Assembly (NCBI GenBank): GCA_964511625.1
Contig: CAZEJG010000009.1
Location: forward strand, 69,346 to 133,345
Direction of reading: 5' to 3'
DNA length: 64,000 nucleotides
Origin: Pseudohoeflea sp964511625
GTDB lineage: Bacteria; Pseudomonadota; Alphaproteobacteria; Rhizobiales; Rhizobiaceae
Of the stretch, positions 17,838 through 27,210 are shown piece after piece (within the stretch, counting starts at the first letter, position 1; each line of letters opens with the position of its first letter). A program made the position numbers and the translations under genes. The notes below the pieces were generated by a model that made no database searches, had not been told where the DNA came from, and saw only the letters and a program-made list of their open reading frames with translations.

Positions 17838-19025
17838 ATGAAACGCACGTCCTTCGCCCTTGCCCTGCCGCTTGCCGCCGTGATGGCGGGAACGGCCTCT
17901 GCCCAGACCGCCGCCTGCGGCGGAGATTTCGGACAGTTCCTGCAGGGCGTGAAGACCGATGCGGTGGCGGCCGGTGTTCCCGCCAATGTGGCGGAGAACG
18001 CGCTGGCCGGGCTTTCGCCCAACGGCAAGGTCCTCGCGATGGACCGCTCGCAGGGTGTGTTCAAGCAGACTTTCCTGGAGTTCTCCAAGCGCGTCGTCTC
18101 CGGTTCGCGCATGCAGATCGGCCAGAAGAAGATGCAGCAATATGCCGATACCTTCGCCCGTGCCGAACAGCAATACGGCGTGCCGCCGGCGGTGATCACG
18201 GCCTTCTGGGCGCTGGAAACCGATTTCGGCGTCGTACAGGGCGACTTCAACACGCTTCAGGCGCTGGCCACGCTGGCGCATGACTGCCGCCGTCCCGAAC
18301 TCTTCCGTCCGCAGCTGATCGCGGCGCTGGAAATGGTTCAGCACGGCGATCTCGACCCGCGCACGACCACGGGCGCCTGGGCCGGCGAGATCGGCCAGGT
18401 GCAGATGCTGCCCGAGGACATCATCGCCCACGGCGTCGACGGCAATGGCGACGGCCACGTCAAGCTGAAGGAGACACCCGAGGACGTCATCATGACCGCG
18501 GCGAACTTCATCCAGTCGCTCGGCTGGCGCGCCGGCGAGCCCTGGCTCAAGGAGGTCACACTGCCCGCGGGCATGGCGCTCGACAAGTCCGGCCTCGACC
18601 AGGGCATGACCACCGCCGACTGGCTGAACATGGGCGTGACCTTCCGCGACGGCTCGGCCCCGGCCGGCTCGCTGCCTGCCGACCTGCTCCTGCCGCAGGG
18701 CAAGGACGGCCCGGCTTTTCTGGCTTTCCCGAACTTCGACGTCTATCTCGAGTGGAACAAGAGTTTTATCTACACCACCTCGGCCGCCTATTTCGCCACG
18801 CGGCTGGCCGGTGCCGACCGCTATAATGCCGGCACAGCCGACAACGGACTGAGCGACGGCGAGATGAAGGCGCTGCAGCAGAAGCTGGCCGCCAAGGGCT
18901 ACGACGTCGGCGACATCGACGGCATTTTGGGTGGCGGCACCCGCGCCGCCGTGCGCGCTGAACAGATACGCCTCGGCATGCCTGCCGACGGCTGGCCGAC
19001 GCGGCAATTGCTCAACGCGCTTTGA
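17838..19025 (+). CDS. Lytic murein transglycosylase, MltB-like, with peptidoglycan-binding domain
   Basis: A cleavable signal peptide (residues 1-22, ending ASAQ) sends this 395-residue protein to the periplasm. The SLT_2 domain (about 30-320) has the catalytic glutamate in AFWALETDFGVVQG and the GEIGQVQMLPEDI motif; a PG_binding_1 domain closes the protein (about 335-395, GYDVGDIDGILGGGTRAAV). Such enzymes cut glycan strands to give 1,6-anhydro ends. It lies 77 bp after the GH25 gene, on the same strand, so two glycan-cleaving enzymes are encoded side by side. Confidence 0.92.
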   Translation: MKRTSFALALPLAAVMAGTASAQTAACGGDFGQFLQGVKTDAVAAGVPANVAENALAGLSPNGKVLAMDRSQGVFKQTFLEFSKRVVSGSRMQIGQKKMQQYADTFARAEQQYGVPPAVITAFWALETDFGVVQGDFNTLQALATLAHDCRRPELFRPQLIAALEMVQHGDLDPRTTTGAWAGEIGQVQMLPEDIIAHGVDGNGDGHVKLKETPEDVIMTAANFIQSLGWRAGEPWLKEVTLPAGMALDKSGLDQGMTTADWLNMGVTFRDGSAPAGSLPADLLLPQGKDGPAFLAFPNFDVYLEWNKSFIYTTSAAYFATRLAGADRYNAGTADNGLSDGEMKALQQKLAAKGYDVGDIDGILGGGTRAAVRAEQIRLGMPADGWPTRQLLNAL

Positions 19026-19040
19026 ACGAGAAACGAGTGA

Positions 19041-20531
19041 TCAGCTTGGCGCGGCCGGCGGTGGGTTCTCCGCCGGGCCCACCCGCGGCTCGGTGGGTTT
19101 GGAGGAAGCGACGGCCTCTGCCTCTGCGGCTTCGCGCTGGTGTCTCGCGACCGCTACCTTTTCTCTGAGCTTGCGACTGCGCTTCTGGTAAATGGCGAAA
19201 CGCGCGGCGCGGTAGCGCAACCTCCCCCACCAGAAGGCCTCGCTGAGCGACTCGCGCTGGCGCTCGACGGTCCCGAGTTCCCCCTCATAGGCCAGCCGCA
19301 AGGCTTCCCGATAGGTTCCGAGACCACTGACCGCGATCCTCTCGACGCGCTCCATCAGGTTGAACCAGATCGGCGAGACGAGCAGCGAAACGGCCGTGAT
19401 CGCGATCGCGAGACGATAGATGTCGTAGCCGAGCGCGCGTGACGACAGACCGGCGGCGGCAAGCACGAAGGAGAACTCCCCGATCTGCGCCATCGACAGA
19501 CCCGCCACCAACGCCGTCTTCGGCTCCGAGCCGGTGGCGCGCAACAACGCGATGTTGAAGACCGTCTTGACCGCGATCACCAGGAAGGAGGCAGCAAGCA
19601 CCAGGATGATGTTGGCGACGATGAAGTCGAGGTCGATCAGGAGCCCGATCGACAGGAAGAAGACGACGACCAGCACCGACTGGATCGGCTCGATGACCGG
19701 AATGACGCGCGAACGCAGGTTGGAATTGCCCGCGATGATGCCGGCGAGAAAGGCTCCGTAGACGGGCGACAGGCCCGCCACACCCGACAGCGCGGCAGCC
19801 GCGAAACACAGCGCCAGCGAACCGAGCGCCAGAAGATCGACATTCTCGGCGATCCGCGAGGCGAAAGGCAGCTTCAGTTTCGGATGCTTGCCGAACCACC
19901 AGAGGATGCCGCCAAGAAGCGCCACGGCGACGACGACCTTGATGACCACCTCGCCGACGTCGAAAGCGCCGCCGCCGAGGCTCGAGACCAGGATCAGCAT
20001 CGGCACGACCGCGAGATCCTGCGCGATCAGCACGCCGACGGCCACACGGCCGGGTTCGGAACGCAATTCGCCCATCCCGTCGAGCATCTTCATCGCAACG
20101 ACGGTCGAGGACAGCGCGATGATGAAGCCCAGAATGATGCCCTCGGCGAAGCTGGCGCCGAGCCAGAGCGTGAAGATCGCAGCCAAGAGCATCGAGACGA
20201 CGAGTTGCCCGCCGGCCACCAGCGTGGCTTGGCGCAGGCTGGTGATGAAGGCTTTGATCGACAGTTCCATGCCAATGAAGAACAGGAGCACCACCACGCC
20301 CATCTCAGCGAGGAGCGAGACGTTCTCGGAGGTGTGGATCACACCGAGGCCGGTGGGACCGAGCGCGAGGCCCGCCAGGATGAAGCCGACGAGCGGCGGC
20401 TGGCGCAGATACATGAAGCCGAGACCGAGGAGTGCTGCGACCGCGACCGCCATGGCGATTCCCACCAGCGGATCACCGCTGTGGGCAACTTGACCGACGA
20501 CTTCCACCGCCTCGGCGATCTGATCTTCCAA
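19041..20531 (-). CDS. Kef-type cation/proton antiporter (CPA2 family)
   Basis: The 496-residue protein has about 12-13 transmembrane helices forming a Na+/H+ exchanger-type domain (about residues 25-400), with ALSSTVVAMKML, RVAVGVLIAQDLAVVPML and GLSMAQIGEFSFVLA, motifs typical of KefB/KefC and YbaL relatives. The C-terminal tail (about 405-496) is basic, helical and then Pro/Glu rich; the RCK/TrkA-N NAD-binding domain of KefB/KefC is absent, so gating by glutathione adducts or nucleotides is not expected. Probable role: K+ or Na+ efflux coupled to proton entry in the inner membrane. Confidence 0.87.
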   Translation of the reverse strand: MEDQIAEAVEVVGQVAHSGDPLVGIAMAVAVAALLGLGFMYLRQPPLVGFILAGLALGPTGLGVIHTSENVSLLAEMGVVVLLFFIGMELSIKAFITSLRQATLVAGGQLVVSMLLAAIFTLWLGASFAEGIILGFIIALSSTVVAMKMLDGMGELRSEPGRVAVGVLIAQDLAVVPMLILVSSLGGGAFDVGEVVIKVVVAVALLGGILWWFGKHPKLKLPFASRIAENVDLLALGSLALCFAAAALSGVAGLSPVYGAFLAGIIAGNSNLRSRVIPVIEPIQSVLVVVFFLSIGLLIDLDFIVANIILVLAASFLVIAVKTVFNIALLRATGSEPKTALVAGLSMAQIGEFSFVLAAAGLSSRALGYDIYRLAIAITAVSLLVSPIWFNLMERVERIAVSGLGTYREALRLAYEGELGTVERQRESLSEAFWWGRLRYRAARFAIYQKRSRKLREKVAVARHQREAAEAEAVASSKPTEPRVGPAENPPPAAPS

Positions 20532-20805
20532 CCGTTACACTCCGCTGTCGAACAACTGGTCAAACAGTAGCCCGCTCCGCCCGACGAGGGCAACCGCCTG
20601 CGCGGCGACGTCGCCGCGCACTTCAAACGCTACGCGTTCCGGGAAATACCCCTTGCTTGCCTTACTCGAGGATGCAGCTACGCCTTGTGATTATACTAGA
20701 ATGTCAGTATGGATTCCGGATCATGTGGTGCATTTTCCGTGTGATACCGAGGAGAATGAGAAACGGCCTTGATTGGGCTCAGCATAGTTTTGGGAGGAAC
20801 TATCC

Positions 20806-21786
20806 ATGAAAATTCAGCATGTTACATTGGCGGCCCTGGCTTCGACCATGCTTGTCGCTGTGTCCGCGCCGGCACTTTCCGCACCGCAGACGCTGAAATG
20901 GGCGCATGTCTATGAAGCCAGCGAGCCGTATCACACCTGCGCGGTCGCAGCGTCTGATCTGCTCTCCAAGGCCACCGAAGATCGCTACAACATCGAGGTC
21001 TTCCCGGCGTCGTCGCTCGGCAAGGAAGTCGACATCAACGAAGGCCTGGGTCTCGGCACTGTCGACATCATCTACACCGGGCAGCTGTTTGCCGGCCGGG
21101 CCTACGGGCCGATCGCCATCGGTGGCGCGCCTTACATGTTCCGCGACTACGATCACTGGGACAAGTACCGCAACTCCGACCTCTTCACGGAATTGGCGAA
21201 GGGCTACGAGGATGCGTCGGGCAATCATATCACCTCGATGACCTATTACGGCCAGCGTCACGTCACCTCCAATGTCGAGATCAAGACGCCGGAGGACATG
21301 AAGGGGCTGAAGATCCGCGTGCCGAACGCGCCGCTCTACATGATGTTCCCGCAAGCCGTGGACGCCAACCCGACGCCGATCGCGTTTGCCGAGGTCTATC
21401 TGGCCTTGCAGCAGGGCACGGTGGACGCCCAGGAAAATCCGCTGCCGACCATCCAGGCCAAGAAGTTCTACGAGGTGCAGAAGTTCATCACGCTCACCGG
21501 CCACATCAGCGATGCGCTGATGACCATCGTCGGCGGCCCCACTTGGGGTGGGATGAGCGAAGAGGACCGGACCGCGCTCGACGGCGTGCTCGACGAGACC
21601 GCGGAATGTGCGAGCTCGCAGATCATCCAGAAAGAAAAGGAGCTGGTGCAGTGGTTCAAGGACAATGGCGTGACCGTCAACGAGGTTGACCGCACCCCGT
21701 TCCGCGAAGCCACGATGAAGCTGCACAACGGCCCGGACGCCACCTGGGACCAGGCGACCTACGACAAGCTGCAGGCGATCGAGTAA
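20806..21786 (+). CDS. TRAP transporter solute-binding protein (DctP family)
   Basis: A signal peptide (about residues 1-25, ending ALSA) precedes a DctP fold of 326 residues. Conserved features are the hinge region EDMKGLKIRVPNAPLY, with the family arginine that pairs with substrate carboxylate, and QGTVDAQENPLPTI. It captures a carboxylate in the periplasm and delivers it to the DctQM membrane part encoded next. The strong site GGGAGG lies 8 bp before the ATG. The motif set is nearest to SiaP/UehA-type sugar-acid or dicarboxylate binders; the exact ligand is not determined. Confidence 0.92.
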   Translation: MKIQHVTLAALASTMLVAVSAPALSAPQTLKWAHVYEASEPYHTCAVAASDLLSKATEDRYNIEVFPASSLGKEVDINEGLGLGTVDIIYTGQLFAGRAYGPIAIGGAPYMFRDYDHWDKYRNSDLFTELAKGYEDASGNHITSMTYYGQRHVTSNVEIKTPEDMKGLKIRVPNAPLYMMFPQAVDANPTPIAFAEVYLALQQGTVDAQENPLPTIQAKKFYEVQKFITLTGHISDALMTIVGGPTWGGMSEEDRTALDGVLDETAECASSQIIQKEKELVQWFKDNGVTVNEVDRTPFREATMKLHNGPDATWDQATYDKLQAIE

Positions 21787-21858
21787 CCGCAGCCGGAAAA
21801 CACGCGTTGCGCGGCGGCTTTCGGGCCGTCGCGTCTCAGTTGCTCCGGAGGTTCACCG

Positions 21859-22425
21859 ATGTCGCCCGATGACAAGACCGACGACCAAAGCTCGATTGCC
21901 GACCTCATTCACGAGGAAGACGAAGACCTGACCGGATTCCAGTGGGACGACGGGCTGGTTCTCGTCGTCTTCTGGGTATTGGCGTTTGTGGTCTTCCTGC
22001 AGTTCTTCACCCGGTACGTGCTCAACGATTCGCTCGGCTGGACCGAGGAGATCGCGCGTTTCCTCCTGGTGACCGTGACCTTTCTGGGCGTTGTCATGGC
22101 AGTCCGGCGCGAAAGCCAGATCGCCGTGGAACTCGCTTTCCGCTGGCTGTCGCGGCCCGCCCGCAAGGCGCTGCAATATTTCATCGATCTGGTCTCGATC
22201 GGGTTCTACGGCGTCATGGGCTATCTGTGCTCACAGGTGGCTGTGCGGACACAACAGAAGATGGTGTCCATCGATTTCCCCAAATCCTCGATCTACTGGT
22301 TCATCTGCGCCTGTTTCGCCGCCATGACGCTCTATGCGCTGATCAACTTCTGGCGTCATGTCCGCACCGGCAGTTCCCGGCTGATCGATCCCGAAACCGC
22401 CAAGGCCGTGGGCCCGTCGCTGTGA
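21859..22425 (+). CDS. TRAP transporter small permease (DctQ)
   Basis: The 188-residue protein has an acidic N-terminus and four transmembrane helices (about residues 32-53, 68-92, 108-130, 145-165), the DctQ layout. The motif LGWTEEIARFLLV is typical. DctQ joins the large permease subunit to form the Na+-driven TRAP transporter. It starts 72 bp after dctP and ends 13 bp before dctM, so the three genes form one operon. Confidence 0.9.
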   Translation: MSPDDKTDDQSSIADLIHEEDEDLTGFQWDDGLVLVVFWVLAFVVFLQFFTRYVLNDSLGWTEEIARFLLVTVTFLGVVMAVRRESQIAVELAFRWLSRPARKALQYFIDLVSIGFYGVMGYLCSQVAVRTQQKMVSIDFPKSSIYWFICACFAAMTLYALINFWRHVRTGSSRLIDPETAKAVGPSL

Positions 22426-22438
22426 CCGAAGGCATGCC

Positions 22439-23719
22439 ATGCTCCTGACCCTTCTCTTCGTTCTGGTGTTCGCACTGATCGCGCTCGGGGTTCCCGTGGC
22501 GATCGCGCTTGCCGGTCCCTCGCTGGTCTTCATTCTCATCGACGGCCATGTGCCCGGGCTCGTCGTCGCCCACCGGATGATCAACGGCGTCGATTCCTTT
22601 CCGTTGCTCGCCGTTCCCTTCTTCATTCTCGCCGGCAACCTGATGAACAGCTCCGGCATCACCGAGCGGATCTTCGATTTCGCCAAGGCCCTCATCGGCT
22701 GGCTGCCGGGTGGACTGGGGCACGTCAATATCGGCGCTTCGGTGATCTTTGCCGGCATGTCGGGCGCGGCCGTGGCCGATGCCGGCGGTCTCGGCGCCAT
22801 CGAGATCAAGGCCATGCGCGACGCCAAATATGATCCGGGATTCGCGGTGGGCATCACTGCGGCGTCCTCGACCATCGGTCCGATCATTCCGCCCTCGCTG
22901 CCGATCGTCATCTACGGCGTGGTCGCCGGCGCCTCGATCGGGCAGTTGTTTGCCGCCGGGCTCGTTCCGGGCCTCCTGATGGCGGCGGCGCTGATGGTCA
23001 TGGTCGCCTACTATGCCCACCGCTACAACTATCCGCGAGATCAGGCCTTCCGGTTCGGCGTTCTGGGCCGCGCCTTCATGCGCGCTTTCCTGTCGCTTAT
23101 GACGCCGGTGATCATCGTCGGCGGCATTCTCACCGGGGCGTTCACACCCACTGAAGCCGCAATCGCCGCCTGTGTCTGGGCGCTGTTTCTCGGCCTCATC
23201 GTCTACCGGACGCTGACGCTGCGCCGTTTCCTCAAGGTCTCGATGGACACGATCGAGACCACCGCGGTGGTGCTCTTCATCGTCGCCGCCGCCTCGATCT
23301 TCGCCTGGATCCTGACATCGAACCGCGTGCCGGAGCATTTTGCGGCAGCACTTCTGACCGTGTCGGAAAACCCGATCATCATCCTGTTGCTGATCAACCT
23401 GATCCTGCTGGTGGTGGGCTGCTTCATGGAAACGGTGGCGGCGATCACCATCCTGGTGCCGGTGCTGTTGCCGATCGCCATCCATGTCGGCATCGATCCG
23501 GTCCATTTCGGCGTGATCCTGGTGCTCAACCTGATGATCGGGCTGCTGACGCCGCCAGTCGGCATGGTGCTTTACGTGCTCTCGCGCGTGGCCAAGGTAC
23601 CGTTCGAGCGCTGCGTAAGCGCCACCGCGCCGTTCCTCATTCCGCTGTTTGCGGTGCTCTTGCTGGTGACCTTCTTCCCGGTCTTCACCATGTGGCTTCC
23701 GACGCTCATCTACCGCTAG
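22439..23719 (+). CDS. TRAP transporter large permease (DctM)
   Basis: This 426-residue protein has about 12 transmembrane helices and the DctM signatures GMSGAAVADAGGLGAIEIKAM, ITAASSTIGPIIPPSLPIV and GLLTPPVGMVLYV. It is the substrate-translocating, sodium-coupled subunit of the TRAP system. It completes the dctP-dctQ-dctM operon. There is no adjacent catabolic gene to suggest the substrate; the next genes are on the opposite strand. Confidence 0.93.
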   Translation: MLLTLLFVLVFALIALGVPVAIALAGPSLVFILIDGHVPGLVVAHRMINGVDSFPLLAVPFFILAGNLMNSSGITERIFDFAKALIGWLPGGLGHVNIGASVIFAGMSGAAVADAGGLGAIEIKAMRDAKYDPGFAVGITAASSTIGPIIPPSLPIVIYGVVAGASIGQLFAAGLVPGLLMAAALMVMVAYYAHRYNYPRDQAFRFGVLGRAFMRAFLSLMTPVIIVGGILTGAFTPTEAAIAACVWALFLGLIVYRTLTLRRFLKVSMDTIETTAVVLFIVAAASIFAWILTSNRVPEHFAAALLTVSENPIIILLLINLILLVVGCFMETVAAITILVPVLLPIAIHVGIDPVHFGVILVLNLMIGLLTPPVGMVLYVLSRVAKVPFERCVSATAPFLIPLFAVLLLVTFFPVFTMWLPTLIYR

Positions 23720-23739
23720 CCATGGTCCTATAAACGGGG

Positions 23740-23985
23740 TCAGAGCTTGTCGAACTCGTCCTTGTCGCGCGGCATCAGCATCACGGCCGAGGCCATGACG
23801 GCAAATCCGAAGGTGAAACCGAAGGAATTGAACAGAATGAAAAAGGCGACGACCCGGCTGCTCGAATGCAGGACGAGATCGCCGAAGCCGTTGATGTTGA
23901 AATAGAGAACCGCAGCCGCGATCAGCCATCCGATCAGGATTCCGAAGGCGGTATTGATGATCAAAAAGCGGATCAGCTTGGGCAT
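23740..23985 (-). CDS. Small two-helix membrane protein, unknown function
   Basis: The 81-residue product has two clear hydrophobic segments (about residues 6-28 and 40-70) and a charged tail ending RDKDEFDKL. The ATG at 23985 was chosen because a GAGGACAAGG ribosome site precedes it; the frame stays open upstream but without membrane or signal character. It is convergent with dctM, 20 bp away, and downstream of the decarboxylase gene on the same strand. I do not recognise the family. Confidence 0.65.
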   Translation of the reverse strand: MPKLIRFLIINTAFGILIGWLIAAAVLYFNINGFGDLVLHSSSRVVAFFILFNSFGFTFGFAVMASAVMLMPRDKDEFDKL

Positions 23986-24115
23986 GGCCCTTGTCCTCAT
24001 GAGAAGCGGACCGCGAAAAGTGCACGATCCGATTGTGCCACGGCAGGGACCGCACCGGCAAGAAAGATATGCGCGATATGCAATATGCCGCAGGCGCCGA
24101 TCCTGATCCGGTCCG

Positions 24116-25336
24116 TCAGTCGCCCATCGTCTCGAGGCTCGCATAGCTTTCCGGCTCGCCCTCACCTTCGAACGGCGTCGAAACCTCGACGAAATCGTCC
24201 GGATAGAAGCCGTTGAAGCGGGTCCTCAGCGACAGCGAATAGGCTCCGATATGGCCGATCTCGATCCAGTCGCCGGTATCGATCGTCTCGGGCAGCCAGA
24301 ACGGCCGCGAGAGGATGTCGACGGAATCGCAGGTCGCGCCACACACCCGGAACGGCACGATCTTTTCCGGATCGCCGTTGCGGATCTTGCGCGCCGGATC
24401 GGGGATGAACCGCGCCGGCAGCGTGATCTTGCCGGTCCAGCTGTCCGACAGCGAGGCCCAGATGCCGTCATTGATGTAGAGCCGGCGGCCCTTCCGGAGC
24501 ATGACGCGGACGATGAGCGAGAAGGCGCGCGCCACGATCACCCGCCCCGGCTCGGCAGTCAGATGCATCTGGTCGAATTCCCAATCGGTGATGTCGTACC
24601 GGATGCGCGCCATCAGTTCCTCGAGCGACGGCATCTTGTTGTGCTTGCGCGCCGGATCCTCGCCATAGGTCGCAGGAAATCCGCCGCCGACATCGAGGCC
24701 GACGAGGTCCACCCCGGCGCGGTTGCGCACCCAGTCCGCCGAGCGCAGCGCGGACTCGTAGCTCGCAGCCTCCTCCACCTGGCTGCCGACGTGGAAGCAC
24801 AGACCGACCTTGAAGCCGATGCGGTCGAGCCGCTGGACCAGTTCGACGGCGTGACCGGGGGCCGCACCGAACTTTTTCGACAGTTCGTAGGTCGCGTGGC
24901 CCTTGGTCTGCAGTCGGACGTATATGGTGATCGAGCCCGGATCGAGATCGAGCGCCCGCACGATCCTGAGCACCTTGGCGATCTCGTCCTCGTGGTCGAG
25001 CGACATCACCCGGATACCGTAGGTTTCCAGCGCCAGGCGAATGTCGGACTGTGCCTTGACCGGGTGCATGTAAAGCATCTCGGCATCCGGCGAGGCTTCG
25101 CGCACGGCGGCGAATTCGCCCGGAGAGGCGACGTCGAAGATCTTGACTCCCGCCTCGACGAGCTTGGACAGCACCATCGGTTCGCCGTTGGTCTTGACCG
25201 CATAGGCGGTATCGCCGGGGAACAGCGACATGAACTGCTGGGCGTCGGCTTTCAGGATGTCGGGTCGGAAGCAGTAGAGCGGGTGATCGGGGCGCAGCTC
25301 CAGCGCGGCTTCGGTTCCGGTCGAGAATTTGCGCAT
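24116..25336 (-). CDS. PLP-dependent ornithine (or lysine/ornithine) decarboxylase, fold type III
   Basis: The 406-residue protein has the alanine-racemase-type barrel of group IV decarboxylases. The PLP lysine is in DTAYAVKTNGEP, the phosphate-binding glycines in LDVGGGFPATYG, the AEPGRVIVARAF motif follows, and the active-site cysteine lies in CGATCDSVDIL. This pattern fits ornithine decarboxylase, which makes putrescine, as in rhizobia and eukaryotes. A lysine or dual specificity cannot be ruled out. The start at 25336 gives normal family length; an upstream in-frame ATG adds 34 residues without similarity. Confidence 0.9.
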   Translation of the reverse strand: MRKFSTGTEAALELRPDHPLYCFRPDILKADAQQFMSLFPGDTAYAVKTNGEPMVLSKLVEAGVKIFDVASPGEFAAVREASPDAEMLYMHPVKAQSDIRLALETYGIRVMSLDHEDEIAKVLRIVRALDLDPGSITIYVRLQTKGHATYELSKKFGAAPGHAVELVQRLDRIGFKVGLCFHVGSQVEEAASYESALRSADWVRNRAGVDLVGLDVGGGFPATYGEDPARKHNKMPSLEELMARIRYDITDWEFDQMHLTAEPGRVIVARAFSLIVRVMLRKGRRLYINDGIWASLSDSWTGKITLPARFIPDPARKIRNGDPEKIVPFRVCGATCDSVDILSRPFWLPETIDTGDWIEIGHIGAYSLSLRTRFNGFYPDDFVEVSTPFEGEGEPESYASLETMGD

Positions 25337-25531
25337 GAAATCTCCAGTTGTTTGCCGATGCGTAGCACGACCGGCAGACTTGAAAATAGGGTCCGGCTGC
25401 CCGCAGTCGAGACGATACGCGCGGGACACGCGATACATCAGCCGAATTGATTCCCCCTTGCCGCAACATGACCATAGGATCGCGCCAAAGCAGGGGAGGC
25501 AAGCCGCCGGATCCGGCTATGGAGAACACCG

Positions 25532-26158
25532 ATGCTGAAAATTCTCGGACGCGCATCCTCGATCAACGTTCGAAAGGTCCTTTGGGCCTGCGATTATCTC
25601 GGCCTGCAGTATGAGCGCGAGGACTGGGGCCGCGGCACGCGACCCACGTCGGAGCCGGAATTTCTGGCGCTCAATCCGAACGCGCAGATTCCCGTTCTGA
25701 TGGACGGAGATTTCGTCCTGTGGGAATCGCACGCCATCCTCCGTTATCTCGCCACCACCGAGGGCGACAGCGCGCTACTGCCGCAGGACATCCGCCCACG
25801 CGCCATCGTCAACCAGTGGCTCGACTGGTACGCGACCGAGATGGGCGCGGCGATGAGCTACGCCTTTCACGCGCTCGGCAGGAAGACGCCCGGCTACGAC
25901 GACAGCAATCGCATCGAGCAATCGGTACAGAATACCCGCAAATGCGTCGCAATTCTCGAACAGACACTCGACGACGGCCGCGCCTTCATCGCCAGCGACA
26001 TCTTCACCCTCGCCGACATCCCTATCGCGCTCGGACTGAACCGCTGGCGGCAGCTCAAGCTCGAGGGTGGGGCCGCCGGTCCGCGCATCGAGCGCTATAT
26101 GGAACGCATCTCCGGCGTCCCGGGCTCCGATCCATGGTGCACCTCGGCCTACGACTGA
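25532..26158 (+). CDS. Glutathione S-transferase family protein
   Basis: The 208-residue protein has the thioredoxin-like N-terminal domain with the cis-proline NPNAQIPVL and the WESHAILRYLA motif that holds the glutathione gamma-glutamyl group, then an all-helical C-terminal domain (about 90-205). It probably conjugates or reduces substrates with glutathione in the cytoplasm; the second substrate is unknown. The N-terminal RASSINVRKV region places Ser in the usual catalytic position. It stands alone, 89 bp before a DMT transporter gene. Confidence 0.9.
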   Translation: MLKILGRASSINVRKVLWACDYLGLQYEREDWGRGTRPTSEPEFLALNPNAQIPVLMDGDFVLWESHAILRYLATTEGDSALLPQDIRPRAIVNQWLDWYATEMGAAMSYAFHALGRKTPGYDDSNRIEQSVQNTRKCVAILEQTLDDGRAFIASDIFTLADIPIALGLNRWRQLKLEGGAAGPRIERYMERISGVPGSDPWCTSAYD

Positions 26159-26246
26159 AAAATGCGGACAAGACAGGTTTCGGGTGGCGTTGGAGACGGT
26201 TCGGCGTCACTGAAGCCGTCTGAACCTCCGCAAGTGAACCAGTGAC

Positions 26247-27176
26247 ATGACCCGCACCACCACTGCCCCCGCCCCCGTCTCCATGGATCTTGCCACCTGG
26301 GCGATGCTGATCGCCCTCGGGCTCATCTGGGGCGGATCCTTCTTCTTCGCCCGCGTGGCCGTCGTCCACATTCCGCCGTTGACGCTGGTGCTGCTCCGGG
26401 TGGTGCTGGCAGCGAGCGCACTGCATCTCGCCTTCGGGCGGATGCCGGGCTTTTATGCCACGCTAAAAGCGCGGGCGCCGGAACTCCTGCTCTTGGGCAT
26501 CATCAACAACGCCATCCCCTTCACCCTGATCTTCGCCGGCCAGACGGTGATCGGCGCGGGGCTGGCCTCGATCCTCAACGCCACCACCCCGCTCTGGACG
26601 GTGCTGATCGCCCAGATCGTCAGCGACGACGAGAAGATCACCGCGACCAAGCTCGTCGGCTGCGCGCTGGGACTGGCCGGCACGGTACTCCTGATCGGCC
26701 CGGCCGCGCTCGACCACACCGACACGCCGGTCTGGCCCATGCTGGCCGTCATCGGCGCCGCCCTCTCCTACGGCTGTGCGGCGAACTGGGGCAAACGCTT
26801 CCGCGGCGTGCCGCCCCGCATGGTCGCCACGGGGCAACTGACGGCGGCGAGCCTCGTCATGCTGCCGCTGGCGCTCGTCGTCGACCGGCCCTGGCAGCTC
26901 CCCACCCCGCCGGTGGATGCGGTTTTGGCGACAATCGCGCTGGCGCTTCTGTCGACCGCCTTCGCCTACATCCTGTTCTTCCGCATCCTGGGGCGCGCCG
27001 GTGCGACCGGTACGTCGCTGGTCACGCTGCTCGTTCCGCCCGCCGCGATCCTGCTCGGCGTCCTGTTTCTCGGCGAGAAGCTGTCGATAACCGAATTCGC
27101 GGGCCTCGCGCTGATTGCGGTCGGCCTTCTGACCCTCGACAATCGTCTCCGCTTCGGCCGCGCGCGCAGCGCCTGA
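26247..27176 (+). CDS. EamA-family (DMT superfamily) transporter
   Basis: The 309-residue product has about ten transmembrane helices in two EamA repeats (about residues 14-145 and 155-300). The second half contains LSTAFAYILFFRILGRAGATG and LVTLLVPPAAILLGVLFLGE, typical of this family of metabolite exporters. The amidase gene follows after 34 bp on the same strand, suggesting co-transcription; transport of the amidase substrate or product is a possible link but is not shown by the sequence. Confidence 0.87.
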   Translation: MTRTTTAPAPVSMDLATWAMLIALGLIWGGSFFFARVAVVHIPPLTLVLLRVVLAASALHLAFGRMPGFYATLKARAPELLLLGIINNAIPFTLIFAGQTVIGAGLASILNATTPLWTVLIAQIVSDDEKITATKLVGCALGLAGTVLLIGPAALDHTDTPVWPMLAVIGAALSYGCAANWGKRFRGVPPRMVATGQLTAASLVMLPLALVVDRPWQLPTPPVDAVLATIALALLSTAFAYILFFRILGRAGATGTSLVTLLVPPAAILLGVLFLGEKLSITEFAGLALIAVGLLTLDNRLRFGRARSA

Positions 27177-27210
27177 CGGTCGGAGACAGAGGCACGAGGG
27201 GGAAGACGGT

